Of a stretch of 64,000 bases of DNA, positions 36,645 to 45,437 are shown piece by piece. This stretch comes from Rouxiella sp. S1S-2 (GTDB lineage Bacteria; Pseudomonadota; Gammaproteobacteria; Enterobacterales; Enterobacteriaceae): the NCBI RefSeq assembly GCF_009208105.1, contig NZ_WFKL01000001.1:2418001-2482000 (forward strand), written 5' to 3'. Position 1 is the first letter of the stretch; every line of letters starts with the position of its first letter. The position numbers were made by a program, and so were the translations under genes. Under the pieces are notes generated by a model. That model made no database searches, was not told where the DNA came from, and saw only the letters and a list, made by a program, of their open reading frames with translations.

Positions 36645-36742
36645 TATTAAGAATTCGCATACACAATGAATCATAATGCGTTTTTCATATAATTGAATAT
36701 AAGTATTTAATATACGTTAGCTGATAAACAGAGGTATTAATT

Positions 36743-38206
36743 ATGTCCGCACGGGTTGATAACGAAACCGGATTGGATGCGCTCGAAAAACGACTGGCTG
36801 AAGACCTGTCTTTGCTGGAACTGCCTGCGAAACCGTGGGTTCCAGCGCGCATGCATGACGGCGCACCCGTGCGCGACGTGGTTGTCATCGGTGCTGGTAT
36901 GTGTGGACTCGCCGCCACCGCCAAGTTGGTACTGTCTGGCATCAATAACGTGGTTGCCTACGATGCCGCTCCGGCAGGACTTGAAGGACCGTGGGCTACT
37001 TTTGCCCGCATGGAAACGCTTCGCTCGCCAAAAAGCCTGCACGGTCCGGCACTCGGCCTGCCGCAGCTCACTTTTCGCGCCTGGTTCACGGCGCAGTGGG
37101 GAAGTGATGTCTGGGCGTCGCTGGACAAAATCCCAAAAAATCAGTGGATGGATTATCTGATTTGGTACCGCCGGGTTCTGGCGCTGCCGGTACAAAATGG
37201 CGTACGTATGACCGCTATCGCACCCGCCGGTGATCTGATTGCACTGGACCTTGGAGGCGCGCAGACAGGGCGGGTTTATACGCGACACCTGGTGCTGGCC
37301 ACCGGTCGTTCTGGACTCGGCGGTTTTGCGGTTCCTGATTTCCTCAAGGGCGTTGACAGCGGCTATTGGGCACACTCTGCCGATGATATTGATTTTACCG
37401 CCCTCAAAGGCAAACGTTTGGCCGTTATCGGGGCGGGCGCCTCGTCAATGGACAATGCCGCCACCGCGCTTGAGTCCGGCGCAGAATCGGTAGATTTGCT
37501 TATCCGCCGTAAAGAGATGCCGCGCATCAACAAAATGACCGGCATTGGCAGTCAGGGCGTGGTGCACGGCATGCATCAGTTGCCCGATGCGTGGAAGTGG
37601 AAGTTTGTTGACTATACCGCGATGACCCAAACGCCACCGCCGCGCAGTTCGACTCTGCGCGTGTCTCACCATGCCAATGCCCGCTTCCTGCTTGACTGCG
37701 GCATAAAGTCGGTAAAAGAAGACGCCGGAGAACTGCTGATTGACACCACGCAGGGGCGGCTGCGCTATGACTTCCTGATTGCTGCCACCGGTTTCTCCAA
37801 CGACTTCAGTGGCCGTCCGGAGTTTGCCGCTTTGGCTCCACATATTCGCAGTTGGGCGGATGGCCGCTATACGCCGCAGATGGGGACGCCGCGCGCCAAT
37901 CTTTTGGAATCGCCCGACCTTGGGCCGGCGTTTGAATTTCGCGAACGGGTGCCCGGCACCTGCCCGATGCTGGCGCAGATTCACTGCTTTAACGATGCGG
38001 CAATGCTCACCCATGGCAAGGTCTCAGGCGATATTCCGGCGGTCAGCGCCGGGGCTGAGCGTTTGGTGCGCGGTATAACTGCCGCGCTGTTTGCCCGTGA
38101 TGTTGACACCCATTTTGCCAATTTGGTCGCCTATGACATTCCTGAACTGCAGGGCGACGAATGGACTGATTCTACTCCCTTACTCAAGAAGGATACCGCA
38201 TTGTGA
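36743..38206 (+). CDS. Flavin-containing monooxygenase-like protein, 487 aa
   Basis: Two dinucleotide-binding loops are seen: FAD-binding VVVIGAGMCGLAATAKL (about residues 48-64) and NADPH-binding LAVIGAGASSMDNAAT (about 228-243), plus the late ATGFSNDF segment (about 345). This is the class B flavoprotein monooxygenase plan. The Baeyer-Villiger fingerprint FxGxxxHxxxW is not met; the equivalent region reads GVDSGYWAHSADD. Expected reaction: NADPH-driven oxygenation of a nitrogen, sulfur or carbonyl group on a small imported substrate. First gene of a seven-gene run to 42371; AGAGG precedes the ATG, and the stop overlaps the next start (GTGA). Confidence 0.82.
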   Translation: MSARVDNETGLDALEKRLAEDLSLLELPAKPWVPARMHDGAPVRDVVVIGAGMCGLAATAKLVLSGINNVVAYDAAPAGLEGPWATFARMETLRSPKSLHGPALGLPQLTFRAWFTAQWGSDVWASLDKIPKNQWMDYLIWYRRVLALPVQNGVRMTAIAPAGDLIALDLGGAQTGRVYTRHLVLATGRSGLGGFAVPDFLKGVDSGYWAHSADDIDFTALKGKRLAVIGAGASSMDNAATALESGAESVDLLIRRKEMPRINKMTGIGSQGVVHGMHQLPDAWKWKFVDYTAMTQTPPPRSSTLRVSHHANARFLLDCGIKSVKEDAGELLIDTTQGRLRYDFLIAATGFSNDFSGRPEFAALAPHIRSWADGRYTPQMGTPRANLLESPDLGPAFEFRERVPGTCPMLAQIHCFNDAAMLTHGKVSGDIPAVSAGAERLVRGITAALFARDVDTHFANLVAYDIPELQGDEWTDSTPLLKKDTAL

Positions 38207-38685
38207 TCGATGCAATAGATAAGGCCGCCGGTCTTTCTCCCGATGATGCGCTGTTCGAAACGCGGCGCTTTCGCCCTGAATTTGTTCAGGGTGCCGAGCT
38301 TTGCCGCCTCTCGGTGCTGCAACCGGCAAACACTCAGGCACTGGGGCACGATTTTCGCCTCGCGGTGGCTTTGCGCATCGCATCATTAAACAGCGACACG
38401 TCGCTGATTGATGATTATTCAACCCAGCTGGACGCACTGGATGCCGATGCCGCAACGTTGGCCTTTGCCAAGGGTGAGGTAAATCTTGAACAGCCGTTGG
38501 CCGCCATCGCCCGTCACGTTGATTTAGTGACGCTGACGCCGAGTGAGGCACAGGCTGGCGATATCAGGCTGCTTGAACTGGCTGGACTTGATAGCGGGCA
38601 AATCGTCGCGCTTTCCGAGCTGATTGCCTTTGTTAATTTTCAAGCCAAAGTCGCCAGCGGATTGCGCCTGATGAGGTTGCTATGA
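38203..38685 (+). CDS. CMD-domain protein, AhpD-like fold, 160 aa
   Basis: All-helical protein with the pattern of the carboxymuconolactone-decarboxylase superfamily (Avi_7170-type proteins as I recall). LCRLSVLQPANT and VALRIASLNSD open it; LSELIAFVNFQAKVASGLR closes it. The CxxC-x3-H redox motif is absent, while the next gene has it, so the two may form a mixed complex. The GTG start at 38203 overlaps the monooxygenase stop and its own stop overlaps the next ATG. Role inferred from context: peroxide or product handling beside the monooxygenase. Confidence 0.72.
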   Translation: MIDAIDKAAGLSPDDALFETRRFRPEFVQGAELCRLSVLQPANTQALGHDFRLAVALRIASLNSDTSLIDDYSTQLDALDADAATLAFAKGEVNLEQPLAAIARHVDLVTLTPSEAQAGDIRLLELAGLDSGQIVALSELIAFVNFQAKVASGLRLMRLL

Positions 38686-39248
38686 TCCCCTCCGTAAGCC
38701 TGAAACCACTGACCTGGCATCCTTATCTCGCCCCGGTTGAGGTTGCCGATGCCACGCCTGAGCAGCTTGAAGCGATGAAGGTGACGCCGTCTAACAAAAA
38801 GATATCGGAGTATGTGCGCACGCTGGCACATGATCCCGAGAGCTACGTTGCCCGCACGGTGCTGTTTAACGCCATTATGTACGTCGAAGGGGGCCTGGCC
38901 CACGCCGACCGCGAACTCGGCGCGCTGGGGGCTTCAATCGTCAATGGCTGCAAGTTTTGTGCCGTGGTTCACGCCCGTCGCCATGCCAATCTGACTAAAA
39001 GTAACGACGTGGTCAGTGCGCTATATTTTGAGCAACCCGAACTGCTCGGCCCCCGCGATTCGGCAGTGTATCGCTTTGCGCGTCGACTTTCAGCGGTGCC
39101 GTCGCAGGCAACGGTAGAGGATACCGCTGCTCTGAGAGCCGTAGGATTGAACGATGCTGAAATTATTGACCTGATCCACGCCGTGTCGATTTTTGGCTGG
39201 GCCAATCGCCTGATGCACGTTCTCGGCCACGCCGACAGCGGGAAATAA
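38682..39248 (+). CDS. AhpD/CMD-fold peroxidase-like protein, 188 aa
   Basis: Carries the alkylhydroperoxidase core NGCKFCAVVHARRH, with CxxC and the following His (about residues 89-99). It is preceded by FNAIMYVEGGLAHADREL and followed by DAEIIDLIHAVSIFGWANR, both typical of AhpD-like proteins (Avi_7169 type). A thiol-based peroxidase activity on organic peroxides is expected. It is translationally coupled to the CMD gene upstream (4-base overlap) and followed 42 bases later by the ABC ATPase. Confidence 0.82.
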   Translation: MIPSVSLKPLTWHPYLAPVEVADATPEQLEAMKVTPSNKKISEYVRTLAHDPESYVARTVLFNAIMYVEGGLAHADRELGALGASIVNGCKFCAVVHARRHANLTKSNDVVSALYFEQPELLGPRDSAVYRFARRLSAVPSQATVEDTAALRAVGLNDAEIIDLIHAVSIFGWANRLMHVLGHADSGK

Positions 39249-39290
39249 CCTTGATTAACGTCAACGCACCCGAAAGGAAACTATCCAGAC

Positions 39291-40034
39291 ATGCTTGAAT
39301 TGCAAAACATAAAGCTCTCCTATGGAAGCTCACCGATTCTTAACGGCGTTAATCTCTCGGTAAAGCGCGGTGACGTGGTATCAATTATCGGCCCCAGCGG
39401 TACCGGTAAAACTACGCTGCTGAGATGTATTAACTATTTGGCCAAACCGTCGTCCGGCAGCATTGCCTTTGACCAGATTCAGATGGACTACCAATCGGTC
39501 GACAAACAGGCCATTCAGGCTATTCGTTTGCGCACGGCGATGGTTTTTCAGCAGTTTAACGTCTTCAAAAACATGACCGTGGTGCAAAACGTGATGGACC
39601 CCTTAGTGGTGGTTCAGCGCAAATCGGTAGATGAGGCAAGAAAAATTGCCCTTGAAGAGCTTGAGCGCGTTGGTCTGTCCGGAAAAGTTGACCACTATCC
39701 TTCACAACTTTCCGGCGGCCAGCTGCAACGCACGGGTATTGCACGCGCGCTGGCAGTGCGACCGGATGTGATCCTTTTCGACGAACCGACCTCTTCACTG
39801 GACCCTGAGCTGGTGGGCGAAGTGTTGAAAGTGATTAAGGACGTGACCTCATCCGGCATTACTTCGCTGCTGGTGACTCATGAAATGCAGTTTGCCAAAA
39901 GCGTTTCAAACCGCATCGTATTTATGGACCAGGGCGTGGTGGCTGCCGAAGGGAGTCCAGGCGACATTTTTGAGAGTCCGGCAAATCCGCGTCTTGCCCA
40001 GTTCCTCCGTTCTGAACATTCATATAACTCATAA
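39291..40034 (+). CDS. Polar amino-acid-type ABC transporter, ATP-binding protein, 247 aa
   Basis: Walker A GPSGTGKTTLL (about residues 35-45), the family-specific FQQFNVFKNMTVVQNVM, signature LSGGQLQRTGIARALA (about 142-157), Walker B ILFDEPTSSLDPE, and the switch His in VTHEMQF. This is the GlnQ/HisP class, which powers import of polar amino acids and opines. Works with the permeases at 40950 and 41679. Confidence 0.9.
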   Translation: MLELQNIKLSYGSSPILNGVNLSVKRGDVVSIIGPSGTGKTTLLRCINYLAKPSSGSIAFDQIQMDYQSVDKQAIQAIRLRTAMVFQQFNVFKNMTVVQNVMDPLVVVQRKSVDEARKIALEELERVGLSGKVDHYPSQLSGGQLQRTGIARALAVRPDVILFDEPTSSLDPELVGEVLKVIKDVTSSGITSLLVTHEMQFAKSVSNRIVFMDQGVVAAEGSPGDIFESPANPRLAQFLRSEHSYNS

Positions 40035-40049
40035 AAAAGGATAACAACA

Positions 40050-40874
40050 ATGCCTGCAAATAAATCGACTTTACGCCGCCGTTTCAGCCTTGCTCTGCTG
40101 GGTGGTGTGGCTATCGCTGCCTCCTCAATCGGCTATGCCCATGCCGACGTGCGGGTGATTAAAATTGCGACTGCCGCGGAATCAAAACCACTTTCGTGGG
40201 GCGCTATCGGCGTTGAACCTCAGGGCTATGAGCCGGACCTGTTGAGAGCCATCAACGCCAAGCTGCCTCAGTACAAATTTGAAATGGAAGGCGCCGGAGA
40301 AATCGCTCAGGAAACGGGCCTCGCTACCGGTAAATACGACATGGCAACCGCCGGTTTTTATATTGCCCCCGAGCGCAGCAAACAATTCCTGATCCCGTCC
40401 AATCCTGAAGGGGCCAGCCTGATGAAAATCTACAGCCGTAAAGACAGTAATATCAGCGAGATGAAAGACCTGGTGGGCAAAAACATCGTTCCAGTGACCG
40501 CTGGCGGTGGTGTTTATAAATTTGTTAACCAATGGCAGCAGGAAAACAGCGGATACAAACTCAATATTAGCGCCTCCAGCGCCGGTGTGCCTTATCCGGA
40601 CCGCCTGAAAGAAGTTCAGGGCGGCAAATATGACGCGCTTATTTTGCCTTCGAACCTTGGTGAGCAGACCGTGATTGATAACCTGAAGCTTAATATTAAA
40701 GCCAGCGAGCCGGTGGCCATCAAAAACACCTACGTGCTTATCCATCGTTCAGATGAAAACAAAGTGTTGGCAGACGATGTAAACAAGGCGCTTAAAGAGC
40801 TTAAAGACGATGGCACGATGGCCAAGCTGTCGCAGAAGTGGTTCGGCGAGGACGTGGTTAAATACATCAAGTAG
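40050..40874 (+). CDS. ABC transporter substrate-binding protein, 274 aa
   Basis: Family 3 periplasmic binding protein. The signal peptide contains RRRFSLALLGG and ends YAHA before DVRVIKIAT. The mature chain shows GYEPDLLRAIN, a ligand-lobe motif, and FYIAPERSKQFLIP. Residues usually fixed in amino-acid binding (an Arg after the SNPE... region) are not clear, so the ligand may not be a common amino acid. Follows the ATPase gene by 15 bases. Confidence 0.88.
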   Translation: MPANKSTLRRRFSLALLGGVAIAASSIGYAHADVRVIKIATAAESKPLSWGAIGVEPQGYEPDLLRAINAKLPQYKFEMEGAGEIAQETGLATGKYDMATAGFYIAPERSKQFLIPSNPEGASLMKIYSRKDSNISEMKDLVGKNIVPVTAGGGVYKFVNQWQQENSGYKLNISASSAGVPYPDRLKEVQGGKYDALILPSNLGEQTVIDNLKLNIKASEPVAIKNTYVLIHRSDENKVLADDVNKALKELKDDGTMAKLSQKWFGEDVVKYIK

Positions 40875-40949
40875 GGTACATAGCCTAACCTAACCCCTCT
40901 TTCTTTGGTCAACGGTCAAAGCTGAAATTACATTTAGGAGTGTTTCAAC

Positions 40950-41657
40950 GTGGATCTTACTACCATGATTCCCGAGCTACTCTCGGCTTTGCCGTTGACG
41001 CTAGCGATTATGTTTGTGGCGCTTATTGCCGGCTTCCTGCTGGCATTGATTGCGACAACCTTCCGAGTGCGCAGAATATGGGGCATTAGCCAACTGGCAG
41101 ACCTCTACGTGTCCTACGCCCGCAGCGTGCCGGTTGTGCTGCAACTGTTTGTGGCTTTTTACGGCCTGCCCATTTTTGTTGGACTGTTTGGCATGAAAGA
41201 CTTCATCACGCCGACGCTGGCCTCAATGGTGGGGTTGAGCCTGTATCACGGCGGCTATTTATCCGAGGTGATGCGGCCTGCGTATTTGGCCGTTGAGCGC
41301 GGACAGCACGACGCCGCCGACAGTCTGGGGTACAGCTTTTACCAAAAAGTGACCCGCATTGCCGGCCCGCAGGCGTTACACATTGGCCTGCCGGGTTATG
41401 GAAACGCCATTATTTACCTGATCCACAACGTGGCGCTGGTGATGTACATCGGGGCCGCCGACGTCATGGCAACAGCGCATCTGATTATGGAACGCTCTTA
41501 TAATCAGTACCAGTTTGGAACCTATCTGGTACTCGGCGTTATCTATTCGGTACTGTGCCTGATTGCCTGGCTTATCGTGCGTTTCTTCGAGCTTCGTTTG
41601 TCTAAATACACCTCGAAGAATGCGCCCACCAAGATAAAGCTCACGGCGAGCATCTGA
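40950..41657 (+). CDS. ABC transporter permease 1, HisMQ/GlnP type, 235 aa
   Basis: Several hydrophobic spans, with the N-terminal LPLTLAIMFVALIAGFLLA and YVSYARSVPVVLQLF typical of polar amino-acid permeases. The coupling EAA-like loop is GQHDAADSLGYSFYQKVTRI. The start is GTG at 40950, preceded by TAGGAG. Dimerises with the next permease. Confidence 0.88.
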   Translation: MDLTTMIPELLSALPLTLAIMFVALIAGFLLALIATTFRVRRIWGISQLADLYVSYARSVPVVLQLFVAFYGLPIFVGLFGMKDFITPTLASMVGLSLYHGGYLSEVMRPAYLAVERGQHDAADSLGYSFYQKVTRIAGPQALHIGLPGYGNAIIYLIHNVALVMYIGAADVMATAHLIMERSYNQYQFGTYLVLGVIYSVLCLIAWLIVRFFELRLSKYTSKNAPTKIKLTASI

Positions 41658-41678
41658 CAGAGAGAAGGTCACTAAGCT

Positions 41679-42371
41679 ATGTTTGATATCGATGTATTGA
41701 TTCCGGATTTTTGGAGTATTTTAGACGCGGTACCCAATACGCTACTGATGGCGTTGACGATATTCGTCTTTTCGACCTTAATCGGCGGTCTGTTTGCGTT
41801 TATTGAGCACAAAAAGATACCGGTGCTGCGCCAACTGGTGGTGGCGTACAAAGTCACTTTCAAAGGCATTCCGATGGTGGTGATGATTTTCCTCGCCTAC
41901 TACGGTTTACCGACGGCAGTGCACTTCACCGCGTCACTGTTCGGGATTGACTATAACGGTCACTCATTGCCGAATTGGGTGATCATTATCGTCGCCTTGA
42001 GCGCCTGCGTAGCGGCATTTCAGGCCGAGGTTATCAAAGGGGCGTTAAACTCGTTTGACAGCGGTCAGGCCGATGCGGCCCATTCACTGGGGTATACCGG
42101 CAGTCAGCTGTTTCGGCGGGTGCTGTTCCCACAGATGATTATTGCGGCCATTCCTGACTTGGCCAACTCGTTCATGGTGATTATGAAGGCGCTTTCACTG
42201 GCCTTTGCGATTGAAGTGGTCGATATATTTGCCCAAGCGCAGCTAGCGGCGGCACTCAATTATTACTATCTCGAAGCTTTTTTGGTGGCAGTGGTGTTTT
42301 ACATGGTGATCGCCTACGTGGTAACCAAGATTGCCGACAAGCTTGAAGCAGCACTTAGGATCCGCACCTAG
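41679..42371 (+). CDS. ABC transporter permease 2, HisMQ/GlnP type, 230 aa
   Basis: Paralogous to the preceding permease: NTLLMALTIFVFSTLIGG at the N-terminus, AYKVTFKGIPMVVMIF, and the EAA loop GQADAAHSLGYTGSQLFRRV. Together with permease 1, ATPase and binding protein it completes a type I importer. Last gene of the operon, 21 bases after permease 1. Confidence 0.88.
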   Translation: MFDIDVLIPDFWSILDAVPNTLLMALTIFVFSTLIGGLFAFIEHKKIPVLRQLVVAYKVTFKGIPMVVMIFLAYYGLPTAVHFTASLFGIDYNGHSLPNWVIIIVALSACVAAFQAEVIKGALNSFDSGQADAAHSLGYTGSQLFRRVLFPQMIIAAIPDLANSFMVIMKALSLAFAIEVVDIFAQAQLAAALNYYYLEAFLVAVVFYMVIAYVVTKIADKLEAALRIRT

Positions 42372-42387
42372 TCCCTGAATTTAAGTA

Positions 42388-42423
42388 TTAAAAAAGCCGG
42401 TCAGCGCTGCCGACCGGCTTTAA
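42388..42423 (-). terminator. Terminator between the ABC operon and proP
   Basis: AGCCGGTC and GACCGGCT form an 8-bp stem. On the minus strand six T follow, so it serves proP best; on the plus strand CTTTA follows and may serve the ABC operon. Confidence 0.85.
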
Positions 42424-42491
42424 ACGTGCTTAAGACGTTATTCTTATACATCAGCAGCTAACCGACTATAGTTGTCTGCCAATCTCAGCAA

Positions 42492-43997
42492 TCAGTTAAT
42501 TTCAGGATGCTGATCGATAAGGTTCTTTCTCTTACCCTGCAGTTCCGCAATTTGCGCATCGATATCTTCGATTTTCTGTTCGATATTATCATGATGCTCC
42601 TGCAAAATTTCTACCGCTTCCGCTCTGTCAGACGCTGCAGGCGTTGCCCCTTTCAACGGCTTGTTGGCGGTTTCTTTCATATACACACCGGTAACGAGCC
42701 CAATAACCGCAACCACCATCAGGTAGTAGGCAGGCATAAACAGGTTATTGGTCGCTTCAACCAGCCAGGCAGCAATCGTTGGCGTGAGGCCAGCAACCAG
42801 CACCGAAATGTTGAAGGCGATAGCCAGCGCGCTGTAGCGAATATTAGTTGGGAACATCGCGGGCAAGGTGGATGCCATAACGCCGATAAAGCAGTTGAGC
42901 AACACGGCAAGAATAAGCAGACCGAGGAATATCAGACCAATCACGTTGCTTTGAATCAAAATGAAGCACGGAATTGCCAGAATAAACAGACCGATACTGC
43001 CGATAATCACGAATGGCTTACGGCCAAAACGGTCACTCAACAACCCCATAAACGGTTGTACAAACAGCATACCGACCATGATGGCAATAATGATCAGCAG
43101 ACCGTGATCTTCCGAGTAGTGAAGGCTGTGCGAAAGGTAGCTCGGCATGTAGGTCAGCAGCATGTAATAGGTGACGTTGGTGGCGATCACCATACCTACA
43201 CTGATAATCAATGCCCTCCACTGCTTGGTGAAAATTTCGCGGAACGACACTCTCGGCGGTTCTGCAATCTCTTTACGCGAGTTGCTGTCGATTTTGTCAA
43301 CGTGCTGCTGGAAGGTGGGCGTTTCCTCCAGCGCGTGGCGCAGATAAATACCGATTAGACCCAAAGGTGCAGCAATAAAGAACGGCAGACGCCAGCCCCA
43401 ATCCAGGAAGTTTTGGTCCCCAACGATGCTGGTTATCAGAATAACTACGCCTGCGCCGAGAATAAAACCGGCGATGGAGCCGAAATCAAGCCAGCTGCCC
43501 AGGAAGCCGCGTTTTCTGTCCGGAGAATACTCCGCCACAAAAATGGCCGCACCGGTATATTCGCCACCCACCGAGAAACCCTGCGCCAATTTGGCTAACA
43601 GAAGCAGAATAGGCGCCCAGATACCTATGCTGGCATAGGAGGGTATCAGGCCGATACAGAAGGTACTGACCGACATGATGATGATGGTAATTGAAAGCAC
43701 TTTTTGGCGACCAAACTTGTCACCGAGCCTTCCAAAGAACAGACCGCCAAGAGGACGGACGAGGAAGGGAACAGAGAAGGTTGCCAGCGCGGCAATCATC
43801 TGCAGACCCGGATCTGCACCCGGGAAAAACACCTGACCCAGCGCGACGGCCACGAAGCCATAGACACCAAAGTCGAACCACTCCATGGCATTACCCAGAG
43901 CCGCTGCGGTGATAGCTTTTTTAAGCTTGCTATCGTCAATGATCGTAATGTCATTGATATGCATCGGTTTAACACGTTTCTTTCTTAATTTAATCAT
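42492..43997 (-). CDS. proP: ProP, osmosensing proline/glycine-betaine symporter, 501 aa
   Basis: Nearly colinear with E. coli ProP: ALGNAMEWFDFGVYGFVA, SVGGEYTGAAIFVAEYSPD, MLLTYMPSYLSH, and the conserved MKETANKPLKGATPAASD. The C-terminal 45 residues (EILQEHHDNIEQKIEDIDAQ and after) keep the heptad pattern of the antiparallel coiled coil that tunes osmosensing in E. coli. I start at the ATG at 43997, ten codons inside the longest frame, matching the E. coli start. Imports osmoprotectants with protons. Confidence 0.95.
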   Translation of the reverse strand: MIKLRKKRVKPMHINDITIIDDSKLKKAITAAALGNAMEWFDFGVYGFVAVALGQVFFPGADPGLQMIAALATFSVPFLVRPLGGLFFGRLGDKFGRQKVLSITIIIMSVSTFCIGLIPSYASIGIWAPILLLLAKLAQGFSVGGEYTGAAIFVAEYSPDRKRGFLGSWLDFGSIAGFILGAGVVILITSIVGDQNFLDWGWRLPFFIAAPLGLIGIYLRHALEETPTFQQHVDKIDSNSRKEIAEPPRVSFREIFTKQWRALIISVGMVIATNVTYYMLLTYMPSYLSHSLHYSEDHGLLIIIAIMVGMLFVQPFMGLLSDRFGRKPFVIIGSIGLFILAIPCFILIQSNVIGLIFLGLLILAVLLNCFIGVMASTLPAMFPTNIRYSALAIAFNISVLVAGLTPTIAAWLVEATNNLFMPAYYLMVVAVIGLVTGVYMKETANKPLKGATPAASDRAEAVEILQEHHDNIEQKIEDIDAQIAELQGKRKNLIDQHPEIN

Positions 43998-44237
43998 ATA
44001 CTTCCCTTGTCTAAACTCACTCCACAATTTTAAGCGGGAGAAACTTTACTCTGAATACACGGCCTTAAGCATAAGTATTATAGGAGGTTTAACGAAGGAG
44101 GCAAAAAGTTAACCCCCTGCGCTAAGGATAAATATTTATTGATGTCCGCAACCCCTACTTTGCGAGCAGCGAACCCAGGGGTAAGGTCATCAGACGATAT
44201 CGCCTGCCTCATAATGTAGAAATCAACATGCGTATGA

Positions 44238-44564
44238 AAAGCAGTCTGGGCACGCTGGCAGTGGCGGCCATACCTGGACTCGCTCTGGTGTATTACCTGC
44301 CAGGTAAACGAAAAAACTTCGCTGTCGACTCAGGCAGTTAAAGCCGCCATGGCGCGTACTGACACTATTTATAGGATCGCGGATTCGACCAAGTACCATC
44401 CCGATGTGGAGCAGGCGCTCAGTGACTTTGGTCGCGGTGGATTGCCTCTTTATGTGATTTATCCCGCAGACGGTGGCAAACGGGTCATGCTAGCGCAGGT
44501 GCTGACGCCGGGCATCGTTATTTACGCACTCGATCACGCAACGCAAAATGGGATCAAATCGTGA
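44238..44564 (+). pseudogene. Remnant of an scsB/dsbD-like disulfide reductase gene
   Basis: The frame has no start of its own (a stop lies at 44235-44237), but from 44286 it reads WCITCQVNEKTSLSTQAV, the thioredoxin-like domain with its CxxC pair. It continues ALSDFGRGGLPLYVIYP and VLTPGIVIYAL to the stop at 44562. This is the C-terminus of ScsB-type proteins, which pass electrons to the periplasm and belong to copper-tolerance loci. About 80 percent of the gene, including the membrane core, is gone. Confidence 0.75.
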
Positions 44565-44640
44565 AGGGCAGAAATATAAAAGCCTGCTGTCATAGGCCTT
44601 GTTGACACTGTGTTTGTCAAACTTAGCGATAATAATCTAT

Positions 44641-44668
44641 AAAAAAGCCCCACCGAATGGCGGGGCCT
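44641..44668 (-). terminator. tpx terminator
   Basis: GCCCC and GGGGC, with inner CC/GG pairs, form a stem; on the minus strand the run CTTTTTT follows. It lies 18 bases past the tpx stop. Confidence 0.85.
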
Positions 44669-44685
44669 GATAGTCGGTAAATTAA

Positions 44686-45189
44686 TTATTTCAGAACGGC
44701 AATGGCAGCGTCATAGTTTGGTTCGTCGGTGATTTCACCCACCAGTTCGCTGTGCAGCACGTTATCTTGCTCATCGAGCACGACAACTGCACGCGATGTC
44801 AGGCCAGCCAGAGGGCCGTCGGTGATAGCAACGCCGTAGGCTGATTTGAAATCGTCGCCGCGTAGGGTGGAGAGCGTCACCACGTTAGCCAAGCCTTCTG
44901 CGCCACAGAATCGAGACTGTGCGAAAGGCAGGTCGCCAGAAATACACAGCACCACGGTGTTGTCGAGTTCGCCAACTACCTGGTTGAATTTACGCACGGA
45001 CGCGGCGCAAACGCCGGTATCAACGCTTGGGAAAATATTCAGGACTTTACGTTTACCGGCGAAGCTGCTCAATGCGACGTCTGACAGGTCTTTAGCGACC
45101 AGAGTGAACGGCTTGGCGACGTCGCCTTTTTGCGGCAACTGACCCGCAACGCTAACAGGATTGCCTTGAAGATGTACGGTCTGAGTCAT
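44686..45189 (-). CDS. tpx: Thiol peroxidase Tpx, 167 aa
   Basis: Atypical two-Cys peroxiredoxin. The peroxidatic Cys lies in [15 protein letters not shown] (near 61) and the resolving Cys in SRFCGAEG (near 95). [12 protein letters not shown] and [16 protein letters not shown] match E. coli Tpx. Reduces lipid and alkyl peroxides, re-reduced by thioredoxin. Next to ycjG as in E. coli, with tyrR only a few kilobases away. Confidence 0.96.
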   Translation of the reverse strand: MTQTVHLQGNPVSVAGQLPQKGDVAKPFTLVAKDLSDVALSSFAGKRKVLNIFPSVDTGVCAASVRKFNQVVGELDNTVVLCISGDLPFAQSRFCGAEGLANVVTLSTLRGDDFKSAYGVAITDGPLAGLTSRAVVVLDEQDNVLHSELVGEITDEPNYDAAIAVLK

Positions 45190-45437
45190 GATTTATCCTT
45201 AATGCGATGTTGCAAGAGTGCTCAAGTTTACAGGCACTTTGTTGCAAAAGTATGGGTTTTTCAATCAGTTCAAGTTTAAGTTAACAATCGGGTCTTTAAA
45301 AGGTCAATTTACAGTGTGGAAACTTTTCGTTTTCGCCGGTTCGTTCGCCAGTCAAAAATGTCTTGCCCAACGCCCCTCGACTATAATCATCAAAGCCTCG
45401 CTGCATCTTGCCCGACGGCGTTTTGATGGAGTAGTGA

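Noticed and set aside
42507..43358. 283-codon frame opposite proP
   Set aside because: Antisense to a certain proP gene; the composition (His, Gln and Asn-rich) is what antisense of membrane protein codons gives.
44228..44340. Short hydrophobic plus-strand frame before the scsB-like remnant
   Set aside because: It overlaps, in another frame, codons that clearly encode the WCITC motif, and has no good ribosome binding site.
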